A DNA stretch of 34,705 bases from an uncultured Woeseia sp. Its GTDB lineage: Bacteria > Pseudomonadota > Gammaproteobacteria > Steroidobacterales > Woeseiaceae. The notes under the pieces are model-generated. The model worked only from the letters and a program-made list of their open reading frames with translations. It was not told where the DNA came from and did not search any database. A program made the translations under genes and the position numbers. Below are positions 24,401 to 32,384 of this stretch, piece after piece; the first letter of the stretch is position 1, and each line of letters opens with the position of its first letter. The DNA is taken from contig CAJWFK010000026.1 of the NCBI GenBank assembly GCA_913031125.1, forward strand, positions 1 through 34,705. The letters run 5' to 3'.

Positions 24401-26660
24401 TCAATTCAGCGATATTGATCTTCGGTGGCGTCCCAACATCAAACTGTGCCACCAACTCCGGTAAAGCCTTTGTTGCTTCAACAATAAAATCAATAACTGG
24501 CGGGGTCCGAACTAGGGTCTTGTTAATAAGACGATTCATAAGGTTTTCAATGCTCCATGCAAATTCGCCTATAACCTCTGCACCTACCACCCGGCCACTA
24601 CCTTTTAGGGTATGGAATGAACGCCTCAGTGTAACCAACTTCGAAATATCGTCTGGTGTGTCGACCCAAATATGCAGATTACGGTCAATAGAGACTATGT
24701 GATCCTTAGCTTCGGCAATAAAAATCTCCGAAAGGTTTGCATCGAACTCTTGAGTATCTTGCATATCGGCTTGACCTAATAAATATGTATTAAGTTCAGC
24801 TGACTCAGCCTTTACTTCTTTGATATCCGTATCGGCTAGTCCAGTATGTGATATGTCAGATACCGTTTGACTAGGCTGCACATCAACTTGCGCGCGATCG
24901 AGACGTTCCAACAGAGTGTTCAGCATATTTAAACAAGCTTCAGCGTTGTTGAGCATGTAATCTGGCTCACCCAAGCCAGCCTCGATAGTTTCCATATAAT
25001 ACTCTATGCTAACTATTGCATCGGCAAGACTATCTGTTTCCTCAGTCGTTAAGCGGCTAGGCCCGCCTCCGCTAAGCGCCAGAATGATTAATTTACCAAC
25101 GCTGTCCACTATCTTCATAGTTCGAAGATCGCCCAACATCAGCAACCCAGAATGAATGCCATTAATTAGCCCGGGTAATGCATCAATACCCTGCGAGCCA
25201 TCTGCAGACACTAAATTATGGCTAAAGGTCTCCTTAATTCGTGCCAAATTGATCATGCTTTCCCGCATTACGGCTTCAACAACCTGCCTATATTCAGCTT
25301 CCTCATCTGGCCGGAGCACGTCTGGTTCGACATTGGCTCCGTCTGGTTCTTCCAAGACGCTCATGCGTAACAATTGCTGATCGAGACCTTGCTCAACCTT
25401 TAGTAATGTTGATGCGATATCTACAATTGTAGTCTGTTCTATAGGTTTGTCTTCGGCAACAATAGTCATGAGCCGCTCAATTTCAGAATCTATATCACCC
25501 CGCAATTCTCCCAATCCAAGTACACTTAGTGTTGCACTTATTTTCTTTAGCAAATCGAGCTGCGATAATAATTCTGACGCCTTATTGACCCCTACATCGA
25601 CAAAGTTATCCAATGCATCCTTTGCTAGGTTTAAGTCTTCATTGATTGCAGTGGCAACTGTCTTCATGAGTTTGACGCTGGGTGCTGAAATAGCTTCGCG
25701 AGCTTGCTGGACGTGGTCTTCATCCATCAAAAACTCTATAAGGCCAAATGCTTCACGAATGTCTGTAACACGACTACCGGCCTTACTCGACCTAACGATG
25801 TAATATAAAAGATTGTTCAATAAGTCTGTAATTGGATGAGTATCAAAAGCTTCGATACCTTCATCAATCAAAAACTTTAGTTGACGATCCGTCTGACCTA
25901 ACAAACGTTTAAGTGCTAATGAAGTCTGGAGGCCGCCGTTTTGGAGGGACTCAATAATTCCTCCAATAACCCACCACAACTGGAACATGTCCTCTCGTTT
26001 TGAACTATTCTGGAGAGCCTCCACTACACTCGATAAATTCTCTAAGTTTTTTTCATTATCCACTTCCCGAATCCAACCCAGAAGGGCCCTTTGAAATCGA
26101 GGTCGAACCTTAATCGCCACAAGAACCGGATCTTCATCGTTAGATGCTCGTAAAGACATCCAGTCTTCCTTACGATATTCCGAACATTTCGCAAGTAGTA
26201 GAGTTTTCTCAGATAATAGAGATTCACCACGTGCGACACGCAAATCATTAATTAGAGGTAGTAGTATTAACGCGATGTCTATACTACCGCTCAACAAGCT
26301 CTCAATATAAATGGGTAACTGGACCATAGCCCGATGCAAAGCGTCCATAGCACCTCGGCTTTTTCGGTTAGCTACTTTCATAGCTCCCAAATAGGAACAT
26401 GTGGATTCCATTTCTTCGACTAGAAGTGCCGCACCATAGGTTTCCGCAACTTTCAATACACCATGCGATTCATGGAGTAGCTGTCCGCATCTCGATAAAG
26501 CAGAAGACCCTACTTCCTGATTTTTTGCCTCTTTAAGTGCTGTCTCGGCTTCACCGATCGTCTCGATAAGTTCTCGGCCAACCAGTTCTAGCTGGTTACC
26601 CACTGGCTTTCCGGACAGCTGTTTAGCAACTTTTTGATGCACTCTCGGATCACTGCTCAT
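21426..26660 (-). CDS. chpA: Hybrid chemotaxis histidine kinase ChpA (CheA-type with HPt array and receiver)
   Basis: This is the central kinase of the type IV pilus chemosensory system, 1744 aa. The N-terminal 500-600 residues are helical and FimL-like, without phosphorylatable histidines in HPt context. Three HPt domains follow, with H683 (HTLKGSG), H833 (HTLHGS) and H992 (HTLKGG). After a dimerisation region at about 1160 come the HATPase N box (about 1330, HMIRNAIVHGVEDS), G1 DDGAGLDFD (about 1375), G2 GRGVGLDVV, a CheW-like domain and a C-terminal receiver with D1669 (ILLDVEMPNMNGYEF). From memory, P. aeruginosa ChpA is about 2470 aa with more phosphotransfer domains, so this is a shortened version. 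It lies between pilJ (24-bp gap) and chpC. Confidence 0.95.
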   Translation of the reverse strand: MSSDPRVHQKVAKQLSGKPVGNQLELVGRELIETIGEAETALKEAKNQEVGSSALSRCGQLLHESHGVLKVAETYGAALLVEEMESTCSYLGAMKVANRKSRGAMDALHRAMVQLPIYIESLLSGSIDIALILLPLINDLRVARGESLLSEKTLLLAKCSEYRKEDWMSLRASNDEDPVLVAIKVRPRFQRALLGWIREVDNEKNLENLSSVVEALQNSSKREDMFQLWWVIGGIIESLQNGGLQTSLALKRLLGQTDRQLKFLIDEGIEAFDTHPITDLLNNLLYYIVRSSKAGSRVTDIREAFGLIEFLMDEDHVQQAREAISAPSVKLMKTVATAINEDLNLAKDALDNFVDVGVNKASELLSQLDLLKKISATLSVLGLGELRGDIDSEIERLMTIVAEDKPIEQTTIVDIASTLLKVEQGLDQQLLRMSVLEEPDGANVEPDVLRPDEEAEYRQVVEAVMRESMINLARIKETFSHNLVSADGSQGIDALPGLINGIHSGLLMLGDLRTMKIVDSVGKLIILALSGGGPSRLTTEETDSLADAIVSIEYYMETIEAGLGEPDYMLNNAEACLNMLNTLLERLDRAQVDVQPSQTVSDISHTGLADTDIKEVKAESAELNTYLLGQADMQDTQEFDANLSEIFIAEAKDHIVSIDRNLHIWVDTPDDISKLVTLRRSFHTLKGSGRVVGAEVIGEFAWSIENLMNRLINKTLVRTPPVIDFIVEATKALPELVAQFDVGTPPKINIAELMIQAKGFADGDPNAPLLSVKRPESSNFEEHPAPFEMDPVLRDIFAKETKGHLKVIYDYLDACKTGRPPYQVTDKLYRACHTLHGSVTLANIDRGVMVASAMNRFVRRTYDQKIGLSESDTDLLLVAANALETVVADINRIDQDREDFSKLVKQLDNLTNMVELEKPLDESSQDDDLLKAPELKPIILKYGEEVNYDIEIAAIFSHESAELLESVDNAFEAWKSTNGSHEHMQALKRQLHTLKGGARMADIKGMSNLSHEIEALLINIDGGRIRPSGEVIQVLQHSIDELHRMRDMVVAGKVVAKGALQQRIHAINLSEGASELASASGKEKAADVGLHRPDAALIEVEATDTSFSDLFDGLSEKTTDFSSHAHRNNENVIEGSVDQAQEFARIDAKVLENLLKATGEISIYHSRLTEKFNSIEFHIAEMEQTVTRLRDQLLNLEKETEAQIRQEHKDVAVDQNFDPLELERYSNIQQLSRALAESASDMNSLKDLMQTVASDADTLLVRQSRATAELQTGLMRTRMVPFQNCVPRLARLVRQVATEANKRAELAVDGGAAEFDRQVLDKMLPPLEHMIRNAIVHGVEDSKQRQANGKPAVGSITVRLQTDGAEIVIDVADDGAGLDFDLIKRKAREEGLISPDNEVDDDTIKQLILKSGFSTADQITQSAGRGVGLDVVANEVKQLGGALDISSIRGQGTNFMIRLPITLVSTQALIVKAGSEIYALPLPTIEAVVRIPISDLEMMNSEPNSRYEYNEQPYDLQHLGMYVGEPPSELSQHDDFVSAILVSTKKFSTAVLVDEIVATQEIVVKSMGPQLASIPGISDATILGDGRVVLILDIKSLVRSGVSTETNVAKEVLPTVHKPLALVVDDSITVRRVMESFLEQNGLQVVTAKDGIDAIKIMANVQPDIILLDVEMPNMNGYEFASYVRHDKEFSDVPIIMITSLVGDKHRARAIEIGIDDYISKPYQDDQLLDAICRLLDDKGITIH

Positions 26661-26684
26661 GTCAAACTTGCGTCCCTGTTAGCG

Positions 26685-28028
26685 TCAACCTGCCGACTCT
26701 TCTTGGGGTAACTCCGAGTCATCAACTGACAAAACTCCTGAGTTTAATGGCTCGCCGGGCAGAGTGAACCCAGCAACACTTTGGCGTAATTGCGAAGCCA
26801 GATCTGACAATTCAGATATTGACTCAGCAGTAGCAACGGTGGCTTTACTAGTCTGGTCGCTGATTTCTCGAAGTCTCGAAGTTCTCGATGACATTTCCGT
26901 TGCAGAAGAAGCTTGTTGGCGCGCAGAAGCCGATATGCTCTTTACCAACTTTGCAATCTGATTCGATACTTGCTCAGTCTCATCTAGGGCAGCACCCGCA
27001 TTTTCTGCTAATAAAGCTCCGCCTACCACGTCCGTAGTACTGCGCTCCATCGAAACAACAGCCTCGGTAGTATCTGCTTGTATAGTACGAACTAACGCTT
27101 CAATTTGCTTCGTCGCATTTGCGGAACGATCAGCAAGCCGCTGCACTTCATCGGCTACAATCGCAAAACCCTTTCCGGCATCGCCAGCCGCAGACGCTTG
27201 TATAGACGCATTTAAAGCAAGAATATTCGTTTGCTCAGCAATATCGTTAATTAGCTCAATCATATTGCCTATCTCTTCCGAGGATTCTCCCAAACGTTTG
27301 ATGCGTTTAGAGGTTTCTTGGATAGTTTCACGAATCGTATTCATTCCATCTATCGTTCTCCTAACTGCTTCACCGCCTTTATGAGCGACTTCAACAGAAT
27401 GACGCGCGACGTCAGATGACCTCTCAGCGTTTCCCGAAACGTCCTCGATGGAAGTCGCCATTGACACAATAGATTCAGTCGCAGCTACAATTTCCTGGTT
27501 TTGTATTTCAGCCGCACTCGCCATGTCCGCCGCGATACTAGCAGTAGATGTTGCAGCTGAGTCGACCATAATGGCCGTGTCGTTTATCGTTGCCACGAGC
27601 TCTCTAAGTTTCTCAATTGCATAGTTGATGGAATCGGCAATCGCACCGGTAATGTCTTCTGTAACCGTCACCTCTACCGTCAAATCACCATAAGAGAGAC
27701 TGCCTAACTCTTCAAGTAAACGCAGAATAGCGCGTTGATTGCGTTCACTTTGTAGAGTCTCTTCACGGTTAAGCCGTTCCAGCGCCACTCTGCGCCAATC
27801 TAGTACCACTAAAACAGCTAGGGTAACGAGCGCTAAAACAAGCAATAAGATCGGTAATATAGGGTGTGCTAGCAAACCTGACACAACAATAATGCCTTGA
27901 AAATCCAAATACAAAATCACACCCGCGGAAAGAATCAACGCGGCCAGCGCAATTACCAGTGCTTTAAAAAAAATAGAATTATAGTTGTGGACCATTACTT
28001 CCCGATAGATGTCTCTTCTGTTAGCCAA
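26685..28028 (-). CDS. pilJ: Methyl-accepting chemotaxis protein PilJ, lacking a periplasmic sensor domain
   Basis: PilJ is the receptor that signals to ChpA through PilI/ChpC. Two membrane helices lie at about 23-41 and 57-76, leaving only about 15 residues outside the membrane. A HAMP-like region (about 95-145) and a full signalling domain follow; the hairpin tip contains NDIAEQTNILALNASIQA and GKGFAIVADEVQRLADRS. The length of 447 aa contrasts with about 680 aa for P. aeruginosa PilJ, which has a large periplasmic part. No frameshift is visible, so this seems a natural short form. The start is TTG at 28028; ATG at 27995 is an alternative that keeps both helices. Confidence 0.92.
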   Translation of the reverse strand: MANRRDIYREVMVHNYNSIFFKALVIALAALILSAGVILYLDFQGIIVVSGLLAHPILPILLLVLALVTLAVLVVLDWRRVALERLNREETLQSERNQRAILRLLEELGSLSYGDLTVEVTVTEDITGAIADSINYAIEKLRELVATINDTAIMVDSAATSTASIAADMASAAEIQNQEIVAATESIVSMATSIEDVSGNAERSSDVARHSVEVAHKGGEAVRRTIDGMNTIRETIQETSKRIKRLGESSEEIGNMIELINDIAEQTNILALNASIQASAAGDAGKGFAIVADEVQRLADRSANATKQIEALVRTIQADTTEAVVSMERSTTDVVGGALLAENAGAALDETEQVSNQIAKLVKSISASARQQASSATEMSSRTSRLREISDQTSKATVATAESISELSDLASQLRQSVAGFTLPGEPLNSGVLSVDDSELPQEESAG

Positions 28029-28035
28029 ATTTACC

Positions 28036-28599
28036 TTAATCGGCAGCTACCTTTAGGAACACACTACTTTTAAGCAAACCATAAAAATTAAAAACAGACC
28101 AAATATTGTTGTCTCGATCGTACGCTCCTCTGAGATAGTTTTCACAGCGAATCGAGTTTTCTGGGGCAAGTTCTATATATTCTGATTCCAAGAAGCGTCT
28201 AAATCCACACACTTCATCAACGACAATTCCGGCGGGCATATCATGATGATTGATCGAAATGATTCTTGTATTTCTTCGTATTGAGGTTCGTCCACCCCCG
28301 AGAAACATTTTAAGATCAATAAGAGGTACTAGATGCCCATGCAAATTCGCTATGCCAATTAACCACCGTTTAGCGCCTGGGACACGCGCGATGTTGTTAG
28401 GAAACGTTAACACTTCACGCACTTGCTCACTATCCGTGACAAAATCTTCCGTATCAATCCGGAAGGCAATACCAGACCATTCCCCCAGAACGTAACTACC
28501 TGACTCACCCAACACACTGGAACGAGCGCGATTCTCCATCTCTCGCAGTAACTCAAATGGTCTGTCCACCAGAGTTGCCAATTCAACCACGAGACCCAT
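28036..28599 (-). CDS. pilI: CheW-like coupling protein PilI
   Basis: PilI couples the PilJ receptor to ChpA. It is one CheW domain, with WLIGIANLHGHLVPLIDLKMFLG, RIISINHHDMPAGIVVDEVCGFR and the N-terminal LGEWSGIAFRI. The length of 187 aa is close to known PilI. It starts with ATG 2 bp after the pilG stop and ends 7 bp before pilJ, so it is tightly embedded in the operon. Confidence 0.92.
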   Translation of the reverse strand: MGLVVELATLVDRPFELLREMENRARSSVLGESGSYVLGEWSGIAFRIDTEDFVTDSEQVREVLTFPNNIARVPGAKRWLIGIANLHGHLVPLIDLKMFLGGGRTSIRRNTRIISINHHDMPAGIVVDEVCGFRRFLESEYIELAPENSIRCENYLRGAYDRDNNIWSVFNFYGLLKSSVFLKVAAD

Positions 28600-28601
28600 T
28601 T

Positions 28602-29009
28602 TTAAGTATTATTCCCAGAATTTATCTGATTCGAAATCGCAGTCAGCAACTCATCTTTAGTGAATGGCTTGGTAAGGTATTGGTCTGAGCCGACTATTCG
28701 TCCGCGAGCCCTATCAAAAATACCATCCTTACTGGATAACATGATCACCGGAGTATCCCTAAAAGTCTTGTTGTGCTTAATTAAAGAACACGTTTGATAA
28801 CCATCGAGTCGTGGCATCATTATATCTACCAAAACGAGATCCGGGTGATAATCCGCTATCTTGGATAAAGCCTCAAATCCATCTATTGCTGTGAAAACAC
28901 TACAACCAGCCTTCACCAGAAGAGTTTCCGCAGTCCGGCGGATTGTTTTGCTATCGTCTACAACGAGGATTTTGAGACCTTGAAGATCTAGAGCAGCATT
29001 ATTTGACAA
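28602..29009 (-). CDS. pilG: Type IV pilus response regulator PilG
   Basis: This is a single-domain CheY-like receiver that accepts phosphate from ChpA and promotes pilus extension. LKILVVDDSKTIRRTAETLL, VDIMMPRLDGYQTC (phospho-acceptor D in VLVDIMM), the conserved S in IMLSSKDG and K in YLTKPF are present. KTIRRTAETLLVKAGC and GRIVGSDQYLTKPF identify PilG rather than PilH. Length is 135 aa. The start is TTG at 29009, with GAGA seven bases upstream, and there is no ATG alternative before the domain. It heads the operon; its promoter should lie in the 286-bp divergent gap to gshB. Confidence 0.94.
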   Translation of the reverse strand: MSNNAALDLQGLKILVVDDSKTIRRTAETLLVKAGCSVFTAIDGFEALSKIADYHPDLVLVDIMMPRLDGYQTCSLIKHNKTFRDTPVIMLSSKDGIFDRARGRIVGSDQYLTKPFTKDELLTAISNQINSGNNT

Positions 29010-29295
29010 TGGATATTCTCGCCCAGTTGCGGAAACTAAACCCTTAAGCCTCTAAACTCGCTGACGCCGAACCTAGAGACATCAAAGTACTAATAATCGC
29101 CATCAGAATAAAGGTTTTACCACATTGGTCAAAATGCCGCCACGGCCGCAGTTTACAGCAAAAATTGTTTAACAAACTTTGCAGCACAGAATAACACTGC
29201 ATATTGAAAATAGGCCTTCTACAATTGCAGTTCGAGTTAACTTATTAGGTATAGTTAGCCACTCGTTCCGGAGGAGTTTTTGATAAAAAAAGAGA

Positions 29296-30249
29296 ATGGC
29301 AGCTCAAATAAAAAAATTAGGTGTTGTAATGGATCCCATCGAATCTATTGCGCCATACAAAGACAGTACACTCGCAATGCTACTCGAAGCGGAACGGCGC
29401 GGCATTGAAATTCACTACATGTTGCAAGATGACCTCAAGCTAGTGGGAGGGGAAGCACAGGCAGTTACTAAAAGATTGCATGTCAAAGACGCTAAAGAGT
29501 GGTGGGAAATTTCTGAGGAACAACTCATAAGTCTAGGTAGCCTCGACGTAATATTAATGCGCAAAGATCCACCGTTCGATATGGAATATGTGTTTTCTAC
29601 TTATGTGCTAGCTCGAGCTGAGGTTGCAGGTGCTTTGGTTGTTAACAAACCCCAAGCTTTACGTGATATGAATGAGAAGGCTTTCATCTCATGGTTTCCT
29701 CAATGTGCGCCCGAGACCATAATCACGAGATCCATGAAAGATATGAAGGAATTTCTTTCAAAGCATGGAGAGATAGTTGTCAAACCGCTGGAAGGAATGG
29801 GCGGAAAATCTATATTCGTCGTAAAGTCCGAGGATAATAACGCCAACGTAATATTTGAGACTCTTACCGAAAACGGTCGCCAATTCGCAATGGCCCAAGT
29901 ATTTATTCCTGAAATTAGTCAGGGAGACAAGCGTATTTTACTAATAGATGGCGACCCTATTCCTTATTCTTTAGCACGCATACCACCAACTGACGATTAT
30001 CGAGGTAATTTAGTCGTGGGCGCTATTGGGGAAGGTAGAGAACTTTCAGCCCGAGATCGTTGGATTTGTAGTGAGGTTGGTCCAAAACTGCGTATGAACG
30101 GTGTAATTTTCGCGGGTATTGATGTGATCGGAGATTACCTAACTGAAATTAATGTCACTAGCCCAACTGGAATCCGAGAATTGGATCAGATCTACAATCT
30201 TAATATCGCCGAATTACTGTTCGATGCTATCGAAAGAAACCTAAAATGA
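29296..30249 (+). CDS. gshB: Glutathione synthetase
   Basis: GshB joins gamma-glutamylcysteine and glycine using ATP. The N-terminal LGVVMDPIESIAPYKDSTLAMLLEA, RKDPPFDMEYVFSTY, the ATP-grasp segment VVKPLEGMGGKSIFVV and the C-terminal EINVTSPTGIRELDQ are diagnostic. The 317-aa length is usual. ATG 29296 gives the normal N-terminus, but its own ribosome site is poor. A strong GGAGGAG (29270-29276) sits 19 bases upstream and is instead well placed for an out-of-frame TTG at 29280, with a run of seven A between. Its divergence from pilG and the following tonB-yqgE-ruvX-pyrB order match Pseudomonas. Confidence 0.95.
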   Translation: MAAQIKKLGVVMDPIESIAPYKDSTLAMLLEAERRGIEIHYMLQDDLKLVGGEAQAVTKRLHVKDAKEWWEISEEQLISLGSLDVILMRKDPPFDMEYVFSTYVLARAEVAGALVVNKPQALRDMNEKAFISWFPQCAPETIITRSMKDMKEFLSKHGEIVVKPLEGMGGKSIFVVKSEDNNANVIFETLTENGRQFAMAQVFIPEISQGDKRILLIDGDPIPYSLARIPPTDDYRGNLVVGAIGEGRELSARDRWICSEVGPKLRMNGVIFAGIDVIGDYLTEINVTSPTGIRELDQIYNLNIAELLFDAIERNLK

Positions 30250-30371
30250 ACACACAACAAATCTAGTCTTCAATGGGAATTTTTAAAGTAGCTAATTTCT
30301 ACACAAATACTTGATTTCTTGTGAGATACTAGTGGTACAGAGGATTTTCTAGCGTACCGTTAACTTCGCAC

Positions 30372-31316
30372 ATGACAAAGAACACTCTGGACACACGAAC
30401 CACCGAAAATTCAACTGAAAGTAACTCAATCGACGAGATTGTGTTGCGATCTTTACCTGTAAAAGATCGACTGTCACCAATGCTTTTTCTGGCTGCATTG
30501 CTACATGGAATTATAATTCTCGGGGTAAATTTCACCCCGGTGGGCAGTACCGTATTTCAAGAAGCTATTTCCCTTGAGGTAACAATTGTGGCTGACCCAG
30601 AGCCTAATGTGCTTGTGCCAGACCGAGCGAGTTACCTTGCGCAAGCGAATCAGGAAGGTGCTAGCAATACACGCAAACAGGCACGTCCGACAGCCCGTCC
30701 GGATAGTCTAGTACCGGTAAACAATCCCGGAAGGGACGACGGTGATCGGTTAAAAAAATCTAACGCGGACACCGATGCCAAGGAGAAAATACTCACGGTC
30801 CACTCTACAGAAGGCATGAATGATAGAAAACAAAGGCATGATGATCTGTCGCCAGATATTCGGACGGCAGCTTTTCTTGAATCTGGTGATCAACTGACAA
30901 TGCCTCTTCCACAAGATGTTGTGACAATAAGAGCTATCCGTGGAGCGGAAAATCGAGAACTTATCACCTCCGTCAATACTGAAGAATCGATAGTAGCTGG
31001 CTATCTGCAGCGGTGGAAAACTAAAATTGAAACGATTGGTATTAGATATTTACCCAAAGAATTAGCGATAGAAGACATTAATGGCAATCCAACACTGGAA
31101 GTAACAATTAGCGCATCAGGGCAATTGCATAATGTCTTCGTAAGACATACTTCCGGTTCTAGAACTCTTGACGAAGTTGCATTAGATATCCTGCGTCAAG
31201 CCGCACCATTCGATCCATTCCCGATGTCTATCCGTGCAGATTACGACCAACTGCGTTTTGCATACAAGTGGCAATTTAAGCACCTTCCTTTGCGCACAGT
31301 AGCGCAGAATAAATAA
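30372..31316 (+). CDS. TonB family energy transducer
   Basis: The protein is anchored by one helix at residues about 37-57 (MLFLAALLHGIIILGVNF). It has a polar, low-complexity periplasmic linker at about 90-190 and ends in a TonB C-terminal domain (about 225-305, LEVTISASGQLHNVFVRHTS, LDEVALDILRQAAPFDPFP). Length is 314 aa. In P. aeruginosa the gene at this place is tonB3, linked to twitching motility, which fits the neighbouring pil-chp genes. It could also energise BtuB in this genome. No exbB or exbD is adjacent, and the N-terminus carries about 35 cytoplasmic residues, longer than classical TonB. Confidence 0.88.
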   Translation: MTKNTLDTRTTENSTESNSIDEIVLRSLPVKDRLSPMLFLAALLHGIIILGVNFTPVGSTVFQEAISLEVTIVADPEPNVLVPDRASYLAQANQEGASNTRKQARPTARPDSLVPVNNPGRDDGDRLKKSNADTDAKEKILTVHSTEGMNDRKQRHDDLSPDIRTAAFLESGDQLTMPLPQDVVTIRAIRGAENRELITSVNTEESIVAGYLQRWKTKIETIGIRYLPKELAIEDINGNPTLEVTISASGQLHNVFVRHTSGSRTLDEVALDILRQAAPFDPFPMSIRADYDQLRFAYKWQFKHLPLRTVAQNK

Positions 31317-31384
31317 AATTAATTCGGAATTATTGATTAACCACCCAACCAAAATTGATAACACGCTTGTGCAATAATCAGCCT

Positions 31385-31948
31385 ATGAATTTGAAAAATT
31401 CACTCTGCAATCAGCTTCTGATAGCCATGCCAGGAATGGCAGATCCTAATTTCAACAGCACCGTCACGCTTATCTGTGAACACAATTCTGAAGGCGCACT
31501 GGGCATCATCATTAATCGGCCTATTGAAATGAAGCTGGGTGGATTGTTTGAGCAGCTAAATCTTGCCCCCTCAAATCAACTAGTTGTCCACAATCCAGTT
31601 TTAAGCGGAGGGCCTGTCGCCCAAGAACGCGGTTTTGTGCTGCATAGTCCGATTGGTAAATTTGAGAGTTCGGTGACCGTTTCAGCGGATGTACAACTAA
31701 CTGTATCCCGTGACGTAATAGGCGCGATTGCTGCAGGTAAAGGGCCCGATAAAGTCCTAGTAGCACTTGGTTATGCCGGGTGGGAATCCGGTCAGCTAGA
31801 AGCCGAAATGCTTGCAAATACTTGGCTCTCGGTCCCAGCAAGTCCAGATGTAATCTTTGATGTACCGTACGCAGACCGTTGGAATATTGCAGCACAAACG
31901 ATTGGCATCAATATAAGTCAGATATCAGCCGATGCAGGGCACGCCTGA
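31385..31948 (+). CDS. yqgE: YqgE/AlgH family protein
   Basis: This is a conserved protein of unclear molecular function; AlgH was named from an alginate regulation phenotype in Pseudomonas. NQLLIAMPGMADPNFNSTV, HNSEGALGIIINRPIEM, LSGGPVAQERGFVLH and VALGYAGWESGQLEAEM are family signatures. I use ATG 31385, giving 187 aa, which is the family's usual length; the frame extends to TTG 31355. It overlaps ruvX by 17 bp, and the two genes are commonly paired. Confidence 0.94.
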   Translation: MNLKNSLCNQLLIAMPGMADPNFNSTVTLICEHNSEGALGIIINRPIEMKLGGLFEQLNLAPSNQLVVHNPVLSGGPVAQERGFVLHSPIGKFESSVTVSADVQLTVSRDVIGAIAAGKGPDKVLVALGYAGWESGQLEAEMLANTWLSVPASPDVIFDVPYADRWNIAAQTIGINISQISADAGHA

Positions 31949-32363
31949 AACTATCCTCGCATTTGACTTCGGCCTGAAGCGTATTGGCGTGGCTGTGGGA
32001 CAACAGGTTACCAATTCAGCTAATGCTCTTCACGTCGTCGACAATGGGAAAGCAGGACCTGACTGGCGCAGCATTCAAGCGTTAATCAATGAATGGCGCC
32101 CAAATCAGCTAGTCGTCGGTATGCCTTACAACGGGGATGGGAAATGTTCTCAGATTTCTAATCAAGTAGAAGGCTTTATAGGGGCGTTGAGTCGTTTTGA
32201 TCTGCCAATTAACCGCGTCGACGAGCGATATTCTTCGCTCGAAGCTAAAGCGTTACTTAAAAAACAACGGGCAGATCGACAACATGGCCGGATTAGTAAA
32301 GGGATGATTGATTCCACAGCCGCCATGTTAATCGCTGAACGCTGGCTAAAAAATCAAGGCTAA
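31932..32363 (+). CDS. ruvX: RuvX/YqgF Holliday junction resolvase-like protein
   Basis: This RNase H-fold protein is implicated in pre-16S rRNA 5' processing and proposed as a Holliday junction resolvase. The catalytic-type aspartate region AFDFGLKRIGVAVG, the VVGMPYNGDG motif, VDERYSSLEAKALL and IDSTAAMLI are conserved. The length of 143 aa is usual. It starts inside the end of yqgE and ends 21 bp before pyrB. Confidence 0.94.
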   Translation: MQGTPETILAFDFGLKRIGVAVGQQVTNSANALHVVDNGKAGPDWRSIQALINEWRPNQLVVGMPYNGDGKCSQISNQVEGFIGALSRFDLPINRVDERYSSLEAKALLKKQRADRQHGRISKGMIDSTAAMLIAERWLKNQG

Positions 32364-32384
32364 TAAGCGTACAATGCCGGCGAT

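Noticed and set aside
21850..25803. Several open frames of 65-125 codons opposite chpA
   Set aside because: They are antisense shadows of a long, strongly supported coding region, with low-complexity translations and no family motifs or ribosome sites.
29010..29295. Short peptide gene in the pilG-gshB gap
   Set aside because: The only frame with a good ribosome site begins at TTG 29280 and runs out of frame into gshB; it is reported as a start-site oddity instead.
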